DNA from: a bacterium
Lineage (GTDB): Bacteria > Bacteroidota > Ignavibacteria > SZUA-365
Direction of reading: 5' to 3'
Length of the DNA stretch: 64,000 bases
Assembly: GCA_020444325.1 (NCBI GenBank)
Contig: JAHLLD010000012.1
Coordinates: forward strand, 62,001 to 126,000
Made by a program: the position numbers and the translations under genes. Within the stretch, counting starts at the first letter, position 1, and the number at the start of each line of letters is the position of its first letter. Below the pieces are notes generated by a model, which was not told where the DNA came from, ran no database searches, and saw nothing but the letters and a program-made list of their open reading frames with translations. This document shows positions 35,629 to 45,074 of the stretch, in pieces.

Positions 35629-36640
35629 ATGGCGTACTATCGTCGGAAAGCGCGTTGCTGAATACCGTCTCGATGCGCTTCCGCAGCTCCGCCACCTCTC
35701 CGCCCCTGACGCGGGCTCCGCTCGCGAAACGGTGTCCCCCGCCGCCGAACTGTTCCGCAATATCGTTCACGGTGATGCTGCCGCGCGAACGGAAACTGAT
35801 TTTACAGCCATCTTCGACTTCCGTGATGAGCGCCGTGAGCTGCACACCTCGAATGCCGAGTCCGTAATTCACCATGTTTTCCACATCGTTGAGCGTCGTG
35901 GAAGTTTCCTCGAGCATAGCCCGGGTCACGGCAAAAATCGTCGCCTTTCCGTCACAGCATGGTTCGATACCTGAAAGCACACGTCCCAGCAGTTGCGTCC
36001 TGCCTATGGGAAAGTCGTCGTAAATGAGCCGATGCACGCGCGTGGGATCAACGCCCTGCTCGAGCAGCGAAGCGGTGAGACGATGCACCCGGGGTGTCGT
36101 GCGATCAAAACGAAACGAACCGGTATCCGTCATGATGCCGACGTACAGTCCGAGAGCGATCTCATACGTCAGCGCACCGTCTGCCGCAACGACGAGATCA
36201 TGAATAATCTCCGCAGTGGAACTGGCTTCAATCACACTCAGGTATTCGGAAGCGAATGCATGCGGATGCATGTGATGATCGATGACGACACGCGTCGCGC
36301 TGCTCGCGATGAGTGCTTCCTCCATATCTCCCACACGCGAGGGATGGTTGAAGTCCAGCGCTGCAACGACATCGGCTTCTGCCAGCAGATTGGCATGGAT
36401 ATCCGCTTCCCATGTCTCGAAAACACCACCTTCATTGAGGAAGGCGAGGTTTTCAGGGACGGGATCACAGTTGACGATGCGGCAGTCCACGCCACGCGAT
36501 TTGAGAAACTGCAGCAGCGCGAGTTCACTGCCAAGCGCATCGCCGTCAGGATTGCTGTGCGTGGTCAGTATCACGGTGCGCGCCTGCAGAAGTATTTCAC
36601 TCATGCGGCGATGATCAACGATGCGAATCCCCTGTTTCAT
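35627..36640 (-). CDS. nrnA: DHH-family phosphoesterase, NrnA-like (oligoribonuclease / pAp phosphatase)
   Basis: The 337-residue DHH/DHHA1 phosphoesterase has the metal-binding motifs in order: NPDGDALGSEL, ALDFNHPSRVGDME and VVIDHHMHPHAF. The C-terminal GGGGHRFASGARV is the DHHA1 substrate motif. NrnA degrades nano-RNAs of two to five nucleotides and dephosphorylates 3'-phosphoadenosine 5'-phosphate. Only two bases separate it from the msbA stop, so it is the last gene of an HAD-msbA-nrnA operon. The pAp activity could serve sulfur metabolism, but no sulfate-reduction gene is close. Confidence 0.88.
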   Translation of the reverse strand: MKQGIRIVDHRRMSEILLQARTVILTTHSNPDGDALGSELALLQFLKSRGVDCRIVNCDPVPENLAFLNEGGVFETWEADIHANLLAEADVVAALDFNHPSRVGDMEEALIASSATRVVIDHHMHPHAFASEYLSVIEASSTAEIIHDLVVAADGALTYEIALGLYVGIMTDTGSFRFDRTTPRVHRLTASLLEQGVDPTRVHRLIYDDFPIGRTQLLGRVLSGIEPCCDGKATIFAVTRAMLEETSTTLNDVENMVNYGLGIRGVQLTALITEVEDGCKISFRSRGSITVNDIAEQFGGGGHRFASGARVRGGEVAELRKRIETVFSNALSDDSTP

Positions 36641-36642
36641 AT

Positions 36643-38391
36643 TTATTCCATCTCCTGGAGTTCTTCAGCCAGCAGCTGCTTCTGATACAGATCTGCGTAC
36701 ATGCCGTCACCGCGGACGAGTTCATCGTGGGTACCGGATTCATGAATTTTCCCGTCATGGAGTACGATGATGTGATCGGCCTGCTTGACCGTCGAGATAC
36801 GGTGACTGATAAGAATGCTTGTGCGTTCGGCCATGACATCACGCAGCCGCTGCAGAATGTCCTCTTCCGTATGCGTATCCACCGCGGAAAGCGCATCGTC
36901 GAGTATGAGGATGGAGGGACGGCGCATGACGGCGCGCGCGAGACTGACGCGCTGTTTCTGTCCCCCGCTCAGCGTGATCCCGCGCTCACCGAGTATGGTC
37001 TCATACCGCTCCGGAAAATCCACGATATCTTTGTCCACCTGCGCAATCTCCGCCGCCCACATGATGTCTTCCTCCTTCGGATGCTCGACACCATAGGCGA
37101 TGTTGTTGCGCAGCGTATCAGAAAACAGGAAGGTTTCCTGTGTGACGTAGGCGATGCTGCTGCGCAGTGTCCCGACAGGAATCCGCTCGATCTCATGTCC
37201 GTCGATCGTGACAGTCCCTTCCGTCGCATCGAATATTCTCGGGATCAGATTCACGAGCGTACTTTTCCCCGATCCTGTCGTCCCGATAATGCCGAGTGTG
37301 CTGCCGGCGGGCACATGCAGGTCAATGCTGTGCAGCACTTCGGGAAGCTGCTCTTCGTAACGGAAGGTGACGCCGCTGAAGCGCACATCGCCTTTCAGAC
37401 TGGTAATCGATGCATCGGTGTGTTCGTCATCGGCGATATCCGGTTCCGACTCCAGGATGCGATCGATGCGCTTCATCGAGGCGGAAGCACGCTGTATGAG
37501 GTTGACCACCCACCCGATTGCGGCCATCGGCCAGATCAGCATGCCGAGATAAATGATGAACTGCGTAAGCTCCCCGAGAGAGAGTTTATTCTGAATGACC
37601 TCGCGTCCCCCGAGATAGATAATCAGGATGGCGGATACGCCGACGAGCATGGCGATCATGGGCATGAACAGCGACTGCACACGGATCATGCGCATATTCC
37701 GCTGGCGATACTCCTCACTCATCTCGTGGAAAATCCCGGCCTCATACTTTTCACGCAGATAGGCCTTCACGACCCGTATTCCTGAAATGCTTTCCTGGAT
37801 GCGTCCCGTCATGAAGCCGTAATGCTGCTGAATGTCTTCGTAGCGCTTGTGTATCATCGTCCCGAGCCGGTTGACGGCGTAGCTCAGGAACGGAAGCGGC
37901 AGCAGCGCATACAGTGTGAGCAGCGGATGGATGCTGATCATCATGCCGACGATGATGATGAAATTGAAGACGGTGTTGGACGAGTACATGACGGCGGGAC
38001 CGACGAACATGCGCACCGCGGCGATATCGTTGGTGGCATGCGCCATGATGTCGCCCGTCGTCATCGTGGAAAAAAATCGCTGTGACAACCGTTCGACATG
38101 CCGCAGAAAGTCGTTCCGCAAATCGTACTCGATGCGACGCGACATGACAATGATTGTCTGCCGCGTGAGATAGAGAAACAGACCACTGAGCAGCGATACG
38201 GCAACGATCAGAAGCGCGTAGCGAAACAGGCTGCCGGCAGTCAGGGCGTTCGACAGGCTGTCGATGGCATCGCGTATGATGATGGGTGCGATCACGGCAA
38301 AAACCGTGGAGAGAAAAATGAAGAACACCCCCCACGCGAGTGTGCGCCTGTAGGGACGGAAATAGGGAAAGAGCTTTCGCAGAGCGTTCAT
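36643..38391 (-). CDS. ABC exporter, MsbA/multidrug type (fused membrane and ATPase domains)
   Basis: The 582-residue half-transporter has six membrane helices in the first 300 residues (for example LAWGVFFIFLSTVFAVIAPI and FRYALLIVAVSLLSGLFLYL) and a C-terminal ATPase. The ATPase has Walker A GTTGSGKST, signature LSGGQKQRVSLARAV and Walker B ILILDDALSAVDTHTE. It works as a homodimer. Substrates of this subfamily include lipid A, lipids and drugs. The start overlaps the stop of the HAD gene by four bases. MsbA is the likely role given the lipid-rich neighbourhood, but a drug exporter is possible. Confidence 0.88.
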   Translation of the reverse strand: MNALRKLFPYFRPYRRTLAWGVFFIFLSTVFAVIAPIIIRDAIDSLSNALTAGSLFRYALLIVAVSLLSGLFLYLTRQTIIVMSRRIEYDLRNDFLRHVERLSQRFFSTMTTGDIMAHATNDIAAVRMFVGPAVMYSSNTVFNFIIIVGMMISIHPLLTLYALLPLPFLSYAVNRLGTMIHKRYEDIQQHYGFMTGRIQESISGIRVVKAYLREKYEAGIFHEMSEEYRQRNMRMIRVQSLFMPMIAMLVGVSAILIIYLGGREVIQNKLSLGELTQFIIYLGMLIWPMAAIGWVVNLIQRASASMKRIDRILESEPDIADDEHTDASITSLKGDVRFSGVTFRYEEQLPEVLHSIDLHVPAGSTLGIIGTTGSGKSTLVNLIPRIFDATEGTVTIDGHEIERIPVGTLRSSIAYVTQETFLFSDTLRNNIAYGVEHPKEEDIMWAAEIAQVDKDIVDFPERYETILGERGITLSGGQKQRVSLARAVMRRPSILILDDALSAVDTHTEEDILQRLRDVMAERTSILISHRISTVKQADHIIVLHDGKIHESGTHDELVRGDGMYADLYQKQLLAEELQEME

Positions 38392-39152
38392 CGTGTTTCC
38401 AATCGCTGATCGGTATCGAAGTCTGACAGTATGCGCGGGATTTCCGCCCAGTGATGCGCAACCGCATCCGCCGCGGTCCGGTCTTCCCCGTTTTCATGGT
38501 AGTAACGGCCGCTCTCATCACCGCGGAACAGCACCGCCCGCATCCCCAGTGCCTTCGCACCTGCAATGTCCGTGCGCTCGATGTCACCGATATGCGCAGA
38601 CGCTGCAGGGTTTGCATCGAGCGCGGACAGCGCGCGTTGAAATATTTTTCTGTGGGGCTTGGACACCCCGACTTCATCGGAATACGCGAGGAAGGTAAAG
38701 TGCTTTGCGATACCATGCGCTTCGAGCACCTTCCGCAGCACACGTCCCGGGGAGTATGCCGTGTCGGAAATCACAGCCAGCCGGTATCGCGATGCCAGCG
38801 CGGCGATACCCTCTGCCGCCCCGGGGAGCAGCGATGGCATGCCGGCAAGGATGCTGTCCTCGAAACTGCGCACGGCACGCGCGTGCACCTCGCCGGGAAC
38901 GTCAATGCCGAGATGCTTCCAGATGACATTCAGGCTTTCGGAAGCGGACGGTGTGCGCTGTTCCCCCTGCCAGACATGCTCGAATGCAGCGTAGGAGACG
39001 CGAAAAGCCTCCTCGACCTGCGCTTCATTCCACGGGAGTCCACTTGCTTCGTAGACCTCCTTCATGGCGTCGTGACGAACCGCACGACGGGAGGCCCCGT
39101 TGCGCGAATCCACGATAGTATTCCAGAAATCGATGGTTACTGCCTGTATCAT
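38388..39152 (-). CDS. HAD-superfamily hydrolase (subfamily IA)
   Basis: The 254-residue HAD hydrolase has the nucleophile motif IDFWNTIVD near residue 8, with tryptophan in place of the usual x between the aspartates. An alpha-helical cap follows. Motif II is LAVISDT, motif III is the lysine in GVSKPHRKIF, and motif IV is HIGDIERTDIAGAKALG. Members dephosphorylate small phosphorylated metabolites. The second aspartate of DxD is replaced by asparagine-threonine (WNT), a known variant group. It is the first gene of the HAD-msbA-nrnA operon. Confidence 0.82.
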   Translation of the reverse strand: MIQAVTIDFWNTIVDSRNGASRRAVRHDAMKEVYEASGLPWNEAQVEEAFRVSYAAFEHVWQGEQRTPSASESLNVIWKHLGIDVPGEVHARAVRSFEDSILAGMPSLLPGAAEGIAALASRYRLAVISDTAYSPGRVLRKVLEAHGIAKHFTFLAYSDEVGVSKPHRKIFQRALSALDANPAASAHIGDIERTDIAGAKALGMRAVLFRGDESGRYYHENGEDRTAADAVAHHWAEIPRILSDFDTDQRLETR

Positions 39153-39174
39153 GCTGTCTTTCTAACAACGGAAT

Positions 39175-39213
39175 GATAATAAAAGCTCCTCGATCAGCAC
39201 GTGAAAGAGGAGC
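39175..39213 (-). terminator. Rho-independent terminator after serS
   Basis: On the minus strand GCTCCTC (complement of 39207-39213) pairs with GAGGAGC (complement of 39185-39191), followed by TTTTATTATC. It closes the long mla-serS operon before the HAD gene. Confidence 0.8.
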
Positions 39214-39236
39214 CGGAAATCGAATCGCGCGAGGAA

Positions 39237-40526
39237 CTACCCGATCATCGTGAAACCCGTATATGGCTGCAGCACTTTCGGCACAATGATTTTTCCTTCA
39301 GGAGTCTGGTAATTCTCGAGAATGGCGACCATCAACCTGGATGTCGCAAGTCCCGAACCGTTGAGCGTGTGTACGAATTCAGGTTTGCTCTTCGGTCCAT
39401 CAGGACGCCAGCGAATATTTGCCCGCCGCGCCTGGAAATCTTCAAAATTGCTGCAGGAGGACGCTTCAAGCCAGGTTTTTTCCGCAGGCGACCACACTTC
39501 GAGGTCATAGGTCTTCGCCGACGAAAAGGAGCTGTCGCCGGTGCAGAGAAGAAGCACGCGGTAGGGAATTTCCAGCAGATGCAGGATACGTTCCACATCC
39601 GCAACCAGCGACTCGAGTTCGTCATACGACTCTTCGGGGCGCGCAAACTTGACCAGCTCGACCTTGTTGAACTGATGCACGCGCAGGAAACCCTTGGTCT
39701 GTTTTCCATAGGAACCCGCTTCCCTGCGGAAGCAGGCGGAATAGCCGCAGAAACGCGACGGCACTGCTTCACTGTCGAGGATTTCGTCACGGTACATGTT
39801 CGTGATGGGGACCTCAGCGGTTGGAATCAGGTAGAGATCGTCATCCGCGCAGCGGTACATGTCCTCACTCATCTTGGGCAGCTGTCCTGTACCGTACATG
39901 CTGGCTTCGTTGACGAGAAACGGCGGGAAGACCTCGCGGTAGCCATGATCGCGGAGATGCACGTCGATCATGAAATTGATCAGGGCACGTTCGAGCGTGG
40001 CACCCTCACCGGTATAGAGCGCGAAACCGCTGCCGCTGAGTTTCGCACCGCGGTCGAAGTCAAGAATATGGTGTTTCTTTCCAAGTTCGATGTGGTCAAG
40101 CACGTCGACCTCAGCCTCTTCCGTGAGGCCGATCGCCTGTTCGGGCACCCAGGAGCGGATCTCGGCATTGTCGCTTTCACTCGTGCCGACCGGCACACTT
40201 TCATGGCAGAGGTTGGGCAGCATGAGCAGTGCTTCGCGCATGCGTCCGTCAACATCTCGCAGTTCCTCGTCCATACTTTTGATGGTATCGGAAACCCCTT
40301 TCATCTCCGCAATCTTGTCGTCCGCATCCTGTTTTTCCTTCTTCAGGCGCGCGATCTCCTGCGAAACCACATTGCGGGTATTTTTGAGCTGTTCCACTTC
40401 GGCAATGATTTCGCGGCGCCGTGCATCGAGTGCGAGCACGGCATCGACATCACCCTTTTCATTTTTGTTCGCAATGCCCTGCCTGACGAGGTCGGGCTGT
40501 TCACGGATACGCTTGATATCCAGCAT
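39237..40526 (-). CDS. serS: Seryl-tRNA synthetase
   Basis: The 429-residue class II synthetase begins MLDIKRIREQPDLVRQGIANK, followed by the long antiparallel coiled-coil arm (about 30-105) that holds the tRNA variable loop. Motif 2 is ACFRREAGSYGKQTKGFLRV and motif 3 is NGSGLATSRLMVAILENYQ. The serine-binding TAEVPITNMYRDEIL is intact. It charges tRNA-Ser and tRNA-Sec. The gene lies 12 bases after the RmlD-like gene and is the last of a long operon, followed by a terminator. The combination with a lipid transporter is unusual. Confidence 0.96.
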   Translation of the reverse strand: MLDIKRIREQPDLVRQGIANKNEKGDVDAVLALDARRREIIAEVEQLKNTRNVVSQEIARLKKEKQDADDKIAEMKGVSDTIKSMDEELRDVDGRMREALLMLPNLCHESVPVGTSESDNAEIRSWVPEQAIGLTEEAEVDVLDHIELGKKHHILDFDRGAKLSGSGFALYTGEGATLERALINFMIDVHLRDHGYREVFPPFLVNEASMYGTGQLPKMSEDMYRCADDDLYLIPTAEVPITNMYRDEILDSEAVPSRFCGYSACFRREAGSYGKQTKGFLRVHQFNKVELVKFARPEESYDELESLVADVERILHLLEIPYRVLLLCTGDSSFSSAKTYDLEVWSPAEKTWLEASSCSNFEDFQARRANIRWRPDGPKSKPEFVHTLNGSGLATSRLMVAILENYQTPEGKIIVPKVLQPYTGFTMIG

Positions 40527-40538
40527 CGTGGACTGTCC

Positions 40539-41489
40539 TTATTTAGATGAAAGAAATCTGCTGTCGGAAAGGAGATCCGTATGTGTGGCGCCTTCCCGGA
40601 ACTGCTGCTGCAGCCGGGTAAGTCCCAGCTGCACGTCGCTGAGCCGGAAGTCGCATTCAGACTCGAACTTCAGCGTGATAAAAGTACTGTCTGGAGGTCT
40701 GTTCGCCGGCTGACCAATCTCCTGTGACGTCGTCGGTGATACCAGCGACCTGTCGAAGGAGAAAATGTCGGCAATTTTTTGTGCAAATGAAAAACGATCG
40801 ATGGATTCAGGCCCTGAAACGTGGTACACGCCCTGGCATCTTTTCTCGATGAGCTTCAGGATGCCGAATGCAAGATCGTCGGCCAGGGTCGGATTCCCAC
40901 GCTGGTCATCGACAACACGGAACGGCAGTCCCTTCTCAAACTGTGAGAGCACCCAGGTCACAAAATTGGGCCTCGTCTCATAGCCCGTACCGTACAACAC
41001 CTGTGTGCGCACGATAACCCCCTCGACCGGAGAAGATTTCACGGCGTTCTCCGCCGCCAGCTTGGATCTGCCGTAGTAGCTGACAGGCTGGGGACGCGAG
41101 CTTTCCGAATACGGAGCATGCCGGCCATCGAACACATAATCGCTGGAGAGCTGCACCAGTCGGCAGCCATCGATGCGACGTGCGGGGATGAGCAGGTTTT
41201 TCACCCCGTCGACATTCAGCTGCCACGAACCCCGGCGGTCTTCTTCACAGCCATCGACGTTGGTCATGGCGGCGGTATTGATGATGACGTCGGGACGGAA
41301 GGAGGAGACCAGGCTCTTGACGTCACCGAGACGGGTGATGTCGAGCTGCTGGTAATCGAAACGATCATGCAGGAAAAATGTTTTCGGCGCGAGATCGGTG
41401 AGCAGCAGCTCGTCGTCCGTTTCCCTGCCGAACATCAGCGCAAGCTTCTGTCCGAGCAATCCATGCGCGCCTGTAATCAGTATTCTCAT
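40539..41489 (-). CDS. NAD(P)-dependent SDR sugar reductase (RmlD/dTDP-4-dehydrorhamnose reductase-like)
   Basis: This 316-residue extended SDR enzyme has the Rossmann motif ITGAHGLLGQKLA at the N-terminus. NTAAMTNVDGCEED and STDYVFDG-like SSDYVFDGRHAPYSE match the RmlD family, and the catalytic pair is YYGRSKLAAEN. RmlD reduces dTDP-4-keto-rhamnose to dTDP-rhamnose. A MAT2B-like or other nucleotide-sugar reductase role is also possible, as no other rml gene is present. It overlaps the PfkB gene by four bases and precedes serS by 12. Confidence 0.8.
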   Translation of the reverse strand: MRILITGAHGLLGQKLALMFGRETDDELLLTDLAPKTFFLHDRFDYQQLDITRLGDVKSLVSSFRPDVIINTAAMTNVDGCEEDRRGSWQLNVDGVKNLLIPARRIDGCRLVQLSSDYVFDGRHAPYSESSRPQPVSYYGRSKLAAENAVKSSPVEGVIVRTQVLYGTGYETRPNFVTWVLSQFEKGLPFRVVDDQRGNPTLADDLAFGILKLIEKRCQGVYHVSGPESIDRFSFAQKIADIFSFDRSLVSPTTSQEIGQPANRPPDSTFITLKFESECDFRLSDVQLGLTRLQQQFREGATHTDLLSDSRFLSSK

Positions 41490-42391
41490 CGTGTCATCTC
41501 TCCGAGTGCGTCATGCAGCGCTTCGAGTCCGACAGACCCCTTGATACCTACGACATACGAGGCCGCACGGGCAGCGCGCGCCGCGGCATCGGCAAGATCA
41601 CTGCCACGTGCCAGTTCCATCCCGAGTGTTGCACCGAAGGCATCGCCACAGCCGGTCGGATCCACCGTCCGCGCTGCGGGCACGACAGGAACATGAAGGC
41701 AGTCACCGTTGCGCGAAAACACCTCCGCCCCGTTTTCTCCGCGGGTGAGCACAAAATGCCTGCATCCGCTTTCTTCGAGCAGCCGTTGCATGTACTCCGG
41801 CGTGGCGGATGCGCCCCCGGTGAGTGCATCGAACTCGCGCGCGTTGCACTGCACGACATCACCCGCGGCAAGCCATTGTTTCCATCGCTCTTCGGAGGCG
41901 GGCTCTCTGCTGCCGTCAGCATGCACCCTGTATGCAATCATGTGGAGATCGATATACACGAGGCGACCGCTTCCACGCAGCAGCGATGCATGCTCGAGCA
42001 GGATATCATCTCCGGTCATGAGGTTGAGGTACACAAGCTGTGCATCCCCGAGTATGGGGGAAAAGCGTTCGGGTGGAATGGGCGAGAGACTGCGGACGAG
42101 CTGCGTATTGTACTGCTGTTCCGCTTCGTGGAACAGTCGCACGCGCGTGGTATCCTGCGGCACTTCCCAGCAATGGTCGAAGGAAACGCATGGGAACCTG
42201 GAAGCGAGGTCCTGCAGCGTTGGTCTGCCGTCAGCGCCGAACGGAAATACAGGCAGAATGCTGTCTTGCTCACCAGCCAGGGCGTTGAATGCACCGAGGG
42301 GAAAAGTTATGCCTCCGGCTGCATGCCAGATGCTGCCGTCCAACGCATGGATTTCATCCAGTACGAGATGTCCGAGCAGCAGCGTGGTCAT
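41486..42391 (-). CDS. PfkB-family carbohydrate/nucleoside kinase
   Basis: The 301-residue ribokinase-fold protein has the C-terminal PfkB signature RTVDPTGCGDAFGATLGMEL with the catalytic aspartate in GCGDAF. QCNAREFDALTG and FVLTRGENGAEVF are the ATP-side motifs. The N-terminal substrate motif is weak (GGITFPLGAFNALAG instead of GGxxxNxA), so the sugar or nucleoside cannot be named. It sits between mlaD and the RmlD-like gene with four-base overlaps on both sides, so translation of the three is likely coupled. Confidence 0.8.
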   Translation of the reverse strand: MTTLLLGHLVLDEIHALDGSIWHAAGGITFPLGAFNALAGEQDSILPVFPFGADGRPTLQDLASRFPCVSFDHCWEVPQDTTRVRLFHEAEQQYNTQLVRSLSPIPPERFSPILGDAQLVYLNLMTGDDILLEHASLLRGSGRLVYIDLHMIAYRVHADGSREPASEERWKQWLAAGDVVQCNAREFDALTGGASATPEYMQRLLEESGCRHFVLTRGENGAEVFSRNGDCLHVPVVPAARTVDPTGCGDAFGATLGMELARGSDLADAAARAARAASYVVGIKGSVGLEALHDALGEMTR

Positions 42392-43461
42392 CGTCCGGGT
42401 CCCTGTTTCCCCTGCTGCATGCGCTGTTCACGCTGTCGCAACTGTTTTTCACGTTCGTTGAGCTCACGCAGTTTCTGATTGACCATGCGCAGCTTGTGCT
42501 GATAGGCGGACATCGGAGGATCTTCCTCTTCGAAATTATCACCTGCGAAAACGCGGCCGAACAGCCAGTGTTCACGCATGGCATGCAAACTGTTCGCAGC
42601 CTGGTTTGCGGCATCCGCTGCTTCATACCCAACGTCGTTCAGGGTGGTCAGAAGCGTAACGAGCGAGTCATACAGCGCGCGATCCTTCATAAGCGCACCG
42701 AGCGTCCCCTGCCCGCTGTTGATATCGTCCATCAGCTCAGCCGCTTCCGCGGTGATCCGGCTGGTACTGCCCATCGCCGTATCGGCTTTCGTGGCGATGC
42801 GTTTGAGCGTTTCCGCACTTTCGACGAGTAAATCGGAGAGCTGGTCAAGCCTCGCGTTCGTCTGCTTCAGTCCACTTTCCGTCTCCTCGACAACACCGAC
42901 AAGACGGCGATAGATCTCATCATCGGTCAAAAGCTTTCCTATTGTCCCGTCACCCTCATTGAGATGAGTGAGCAGGGTGTTCATCTGCACCATGACGAGC
43001 TTCGCCGTATCGGTGATGGAAGTCACATTGTCGGCGAGACTGGTCAGCGCAAACGGAGGCACGCCTTCGATAAATCCGTAATCATCAACCGGCTTCGCCT
43101 TGTCCGAACCTATATTGAGGTTGATGAACTTGTTCCCGACCAGTCCTTCCTGTTTCACCTCGGCTTTTGAATCCGTCTTGATGAAAGGATGCACATCTTC
43201 GCTGACGCGAAGCAGAAGGCGGACGCTGTCGGCTTCCTCGGTCAGGCTGATAGAGGACACTGTTCCGACATTGTATCCGGAGAGCACGACGTACGCGCCG
43301 GGTTTCACTCCTTCCGCACTGGAGAAATTCACCTGCACGTAGAAGACGGAGCTGAAGAGCTGGCTCTTGTCTCCGATGTAGAAGATGGCCAGCGTGAAGG
43401 AGATCACACCCAGGAAAATGAGAAGACCAACGCGGGCTTTGGACAGATTGGCTTTTTTCAT
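42388..43461 (-). CDS. mlaD: MlaD-like MCE-domain lipid-transport protein
   Basis: The 357-residue protein has one N-terminal membrane helix (VGLLIFLGVISFTLAIFYIG) and one MCE domain with GVKPGAYVVLSGYNVGTVSS and VRLLLRVSEDVHPFIK. A long helical C-terminal half follows (coiled-coil-like, QLSDLLVESAETLKRIATKA). It is bound to the permease-ATPase complex and forms the hexameric periplasmic ring that carries phospholipid across the envelope. It overlaps mlaF and the PfkB gene by four bases. The extended helical tail exceeds that of E. coli MlaD and resembles longer MCE proteins. Confidence 0.87.
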   Translation of the reverse strand: MKKANLSKARVGLLIFLGVISFTLAIFYIGDKSQLFSSVFYVQVNFSSAEGVKPGAYVVLSGYNVGTVSSISLTEEADSVRLLLRVSEDVHPFIKTDSKAEVKQEGLVGNKFINLNIGSDKAKPVDDYGFIEGVPPFALTSLADNVTSITDTAKLVMVQMNTLLTHLNEGDGTIGKLLTDDEIYRRLVGVVEETESGLKQTNARLDQLSDLLVESAETLKRIATKADTAMGSTSRITAEAAELMDDINSGQGTLGALMKDRALYDSLVTLLTTLNDVGYEAADAANQAANSLHAMREHWLFGRVFAGDNFEEEDPPMSAYQHKLRMVNQKLRELNEREKQLRQREQRMQQGKQGPGR

Positions 43462-44201
43462 AATGCCACCTGGAAGAATGCACGGGTATACGGATCGGTG
43501 GAGGATTTCAGCTCATCGTACGTGCCCTGGTGCTGGAACACGCCGTCATCGAGAATGTAGATGCTGTTTGCGATAATGCGGGCACATTCGAGATCGTGCG
43601 TCACGGTAATCGACGTGATGCCGAACTGCTCTTCGAGGCTCAGGATAAGCTCTGAAATTTCGCGTGCGGTAATGGGATCGAGTCCGGCCGTCGGTTCGTC
43701 GTAGAGAACGATTTCCGGTCGCTTGATGATCGCCCGGGCCAGTCCGATACGCTTTTTCATCCCCCCGGAAAGTTCCGAGGGCATCTTATCGATGGCGTCT
43801 TCGAGTCCGACCAGCCTGAGCTGTTCAAATACGCGATCGGTGATCTCATCCTCATCGGCATCCGTGTGCTTGCGGAGGGGAAACTCCAGGTTCTCGCGCA
43901 CGGTCAGCGAATCGTACAACGCCGCGTACTGGAACACGTAGCCGATTCTCTTCCGCAGGGTGTTTATCGCACGGGTTTTCATTCCGATGACCTCTTCGCC
44001 CATCACGTGAATTGACCCACGTTCGGGCGTGAGAAGTCCGACAATACTTTTGAGCAGGACGCTTTTCCCGATACCACTGCGTCCGAGAATAACGTCGCTC
44101 GAACCGTTGCGCACCTGCATGGTGATGCCTTTGAGCACTTCGTGCTCGTCGAACGATTTCCAGACATCCGCAACGTCGATGAGAATTTCGTTGTTCTGCA
44201 T
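43458..44201 (-). CDS. mlaF: MlaF-like ABC transporter ATPase
   Basis: The 247-residue ATPase has Walker A GRSGIGKSVLLKSIVG, the signature LSGGMKKRIGLARAI and Walker B EIVLYDEPTAGLDP, all typical of the Mla/Ttg2A group. The methionine-lysine after LSGG is the MlaF-type variant. It powers lipid transport with the MlaE-like permease and the MlaD-like ring. The start shares one base with the mlaE stop (TGATG) and its stop overlaps mlaD by four bases, so the three are translated together. Confidence 0.92.
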   Translation of the reverse strand: MQNNEILIDVADVWKSFDEHEVLKGITMQVRNGSSDVILGRSGIGKSVLLKSIVGLLTPERGSIHVMGEEVIGMKTRAINTLRKRIGYVFQYAALYDSLTVRENLEFPLRKHTDADEDEITDRVFEQLRLVGLEDAIDKMPSELSGGMKKRIGLARAIIKRPEIVLYDEPTAGLDPITAREISELILSLEEQFGITSITVTHDLECARIIANSIYILDDGVFQHQGTYDELKSSTDPYTRAFFQVAL

Positions 44202-45016
44202 CAGGCCCCGGTTCCGAGAAAGAGATACGTGAGCTGAATAATAACCATATCGAGAAAGATGATGTTCAATGATGAAAGGACGACGGCAGAGGTGGCCGCG
44301 CGTCCGACGCCTTCCGTTCCCCTGCTGGTATTGAATCCCTGATAGGTTCCGATCACACCGATGATATAGCCGAAGGCGATGGTTTTCCCGACGCCCGGGA
44401 GCAGGTCGTAGAAGCGGATCGACTGAATAACCTCAGTGAAGTACAGCTGGAAACTGGAGTTGTGATTGAGCCATTCGGCCACATAACCACCGAAAATCGC
44501 CAGGAAATCGACGTAGGCGGTGAGCAGCGGCAGGATGATGGCGCAGGCAAGCACACGGGTGACCACGAGATAGTTGTAGGGATCGACCGCGGAAACTTCA
44601 AGTGCATCGATCTGCTCAGTCACTTTCATCGAACCGACTTCCGCACCAATACCTGAACTCACCCTTCCGGCAACGATAAGCGCGGTAATGACCGGACCAA
44701 GTTCCCGTACGATCGTCAGGGCAATCATGGCCGGAAGAAACCCGCCTGCGCCGAAACGATCGAGAGTGGGACGCGACTGCAGGGCAAGGATGAGTCCCAT
44801 GATCAGTCCGACAACCGTCAGCAACGGCAGCGATTTCGAACCGAGATCATCGAGATGCTTGCGTACCTGTCCGAATTCATACGGCGGGACAAAGAGATAG
44901 CGGAAAAAGCGCAAACCGAACATGGTAATCCTGTACACTTCCTCCATGGAGGACCGTACCCGCTGACGCGTGAATTTCAGATATGAAATGCGAGGTTCTT
45001 CCCGTTTCTTGCTCAC
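44201..45016 (-). CDS. mlaE: MlaE-like ABC transporter permease
   Basis: The permease is about 271 residues of the MlaE/DUF140 family with five to six membrane helices. The conserved EQIDALEVSAVDPYNYL is the ATPase-contact loop, and GFLPAMIALTIVRELGPVI is characteristic. The start is taken as GTG at 45016, with GGAG six bases upstream. A TTG at 45028 is an alternative that overlaps the ribosome-binding site. It transports phospholipids with MlaF and MlaD. The NYN nuclease gene lies 58 bases upstream and probably opens the operon. Confidence 0.9.
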   Translation of the reverse strand: MSKKREEPRISYLKFTRQRVRSSMEEVYRITMFGLRFFRYLFVPPYEFGQVRKHLDDLGSKSLPLLTVVGLIMGLILALQSRPTLDRFGAGGFLPAMIALTIVRELGPVITALIVAGRVSSGIGAEVGSMKVTEQIDALEVSAVDPYNYLVVTRVLACAIILPLLTAYVDFLAIFGGYVAEWLNHNSSFQLYFTEVIQSIRFYDLLPGVGKTIAFGYIIGVIGTYQGFNTSRGTEGVGRAATSAVVLSSLNIIFLDMVIIQLTYLFLGTGA

Positions 45017-45074
45017 TGTGTTCTCCAATCTGGAGTATCTTTCAACCTAGGGAATTGGTGTGCTATTTCCAATG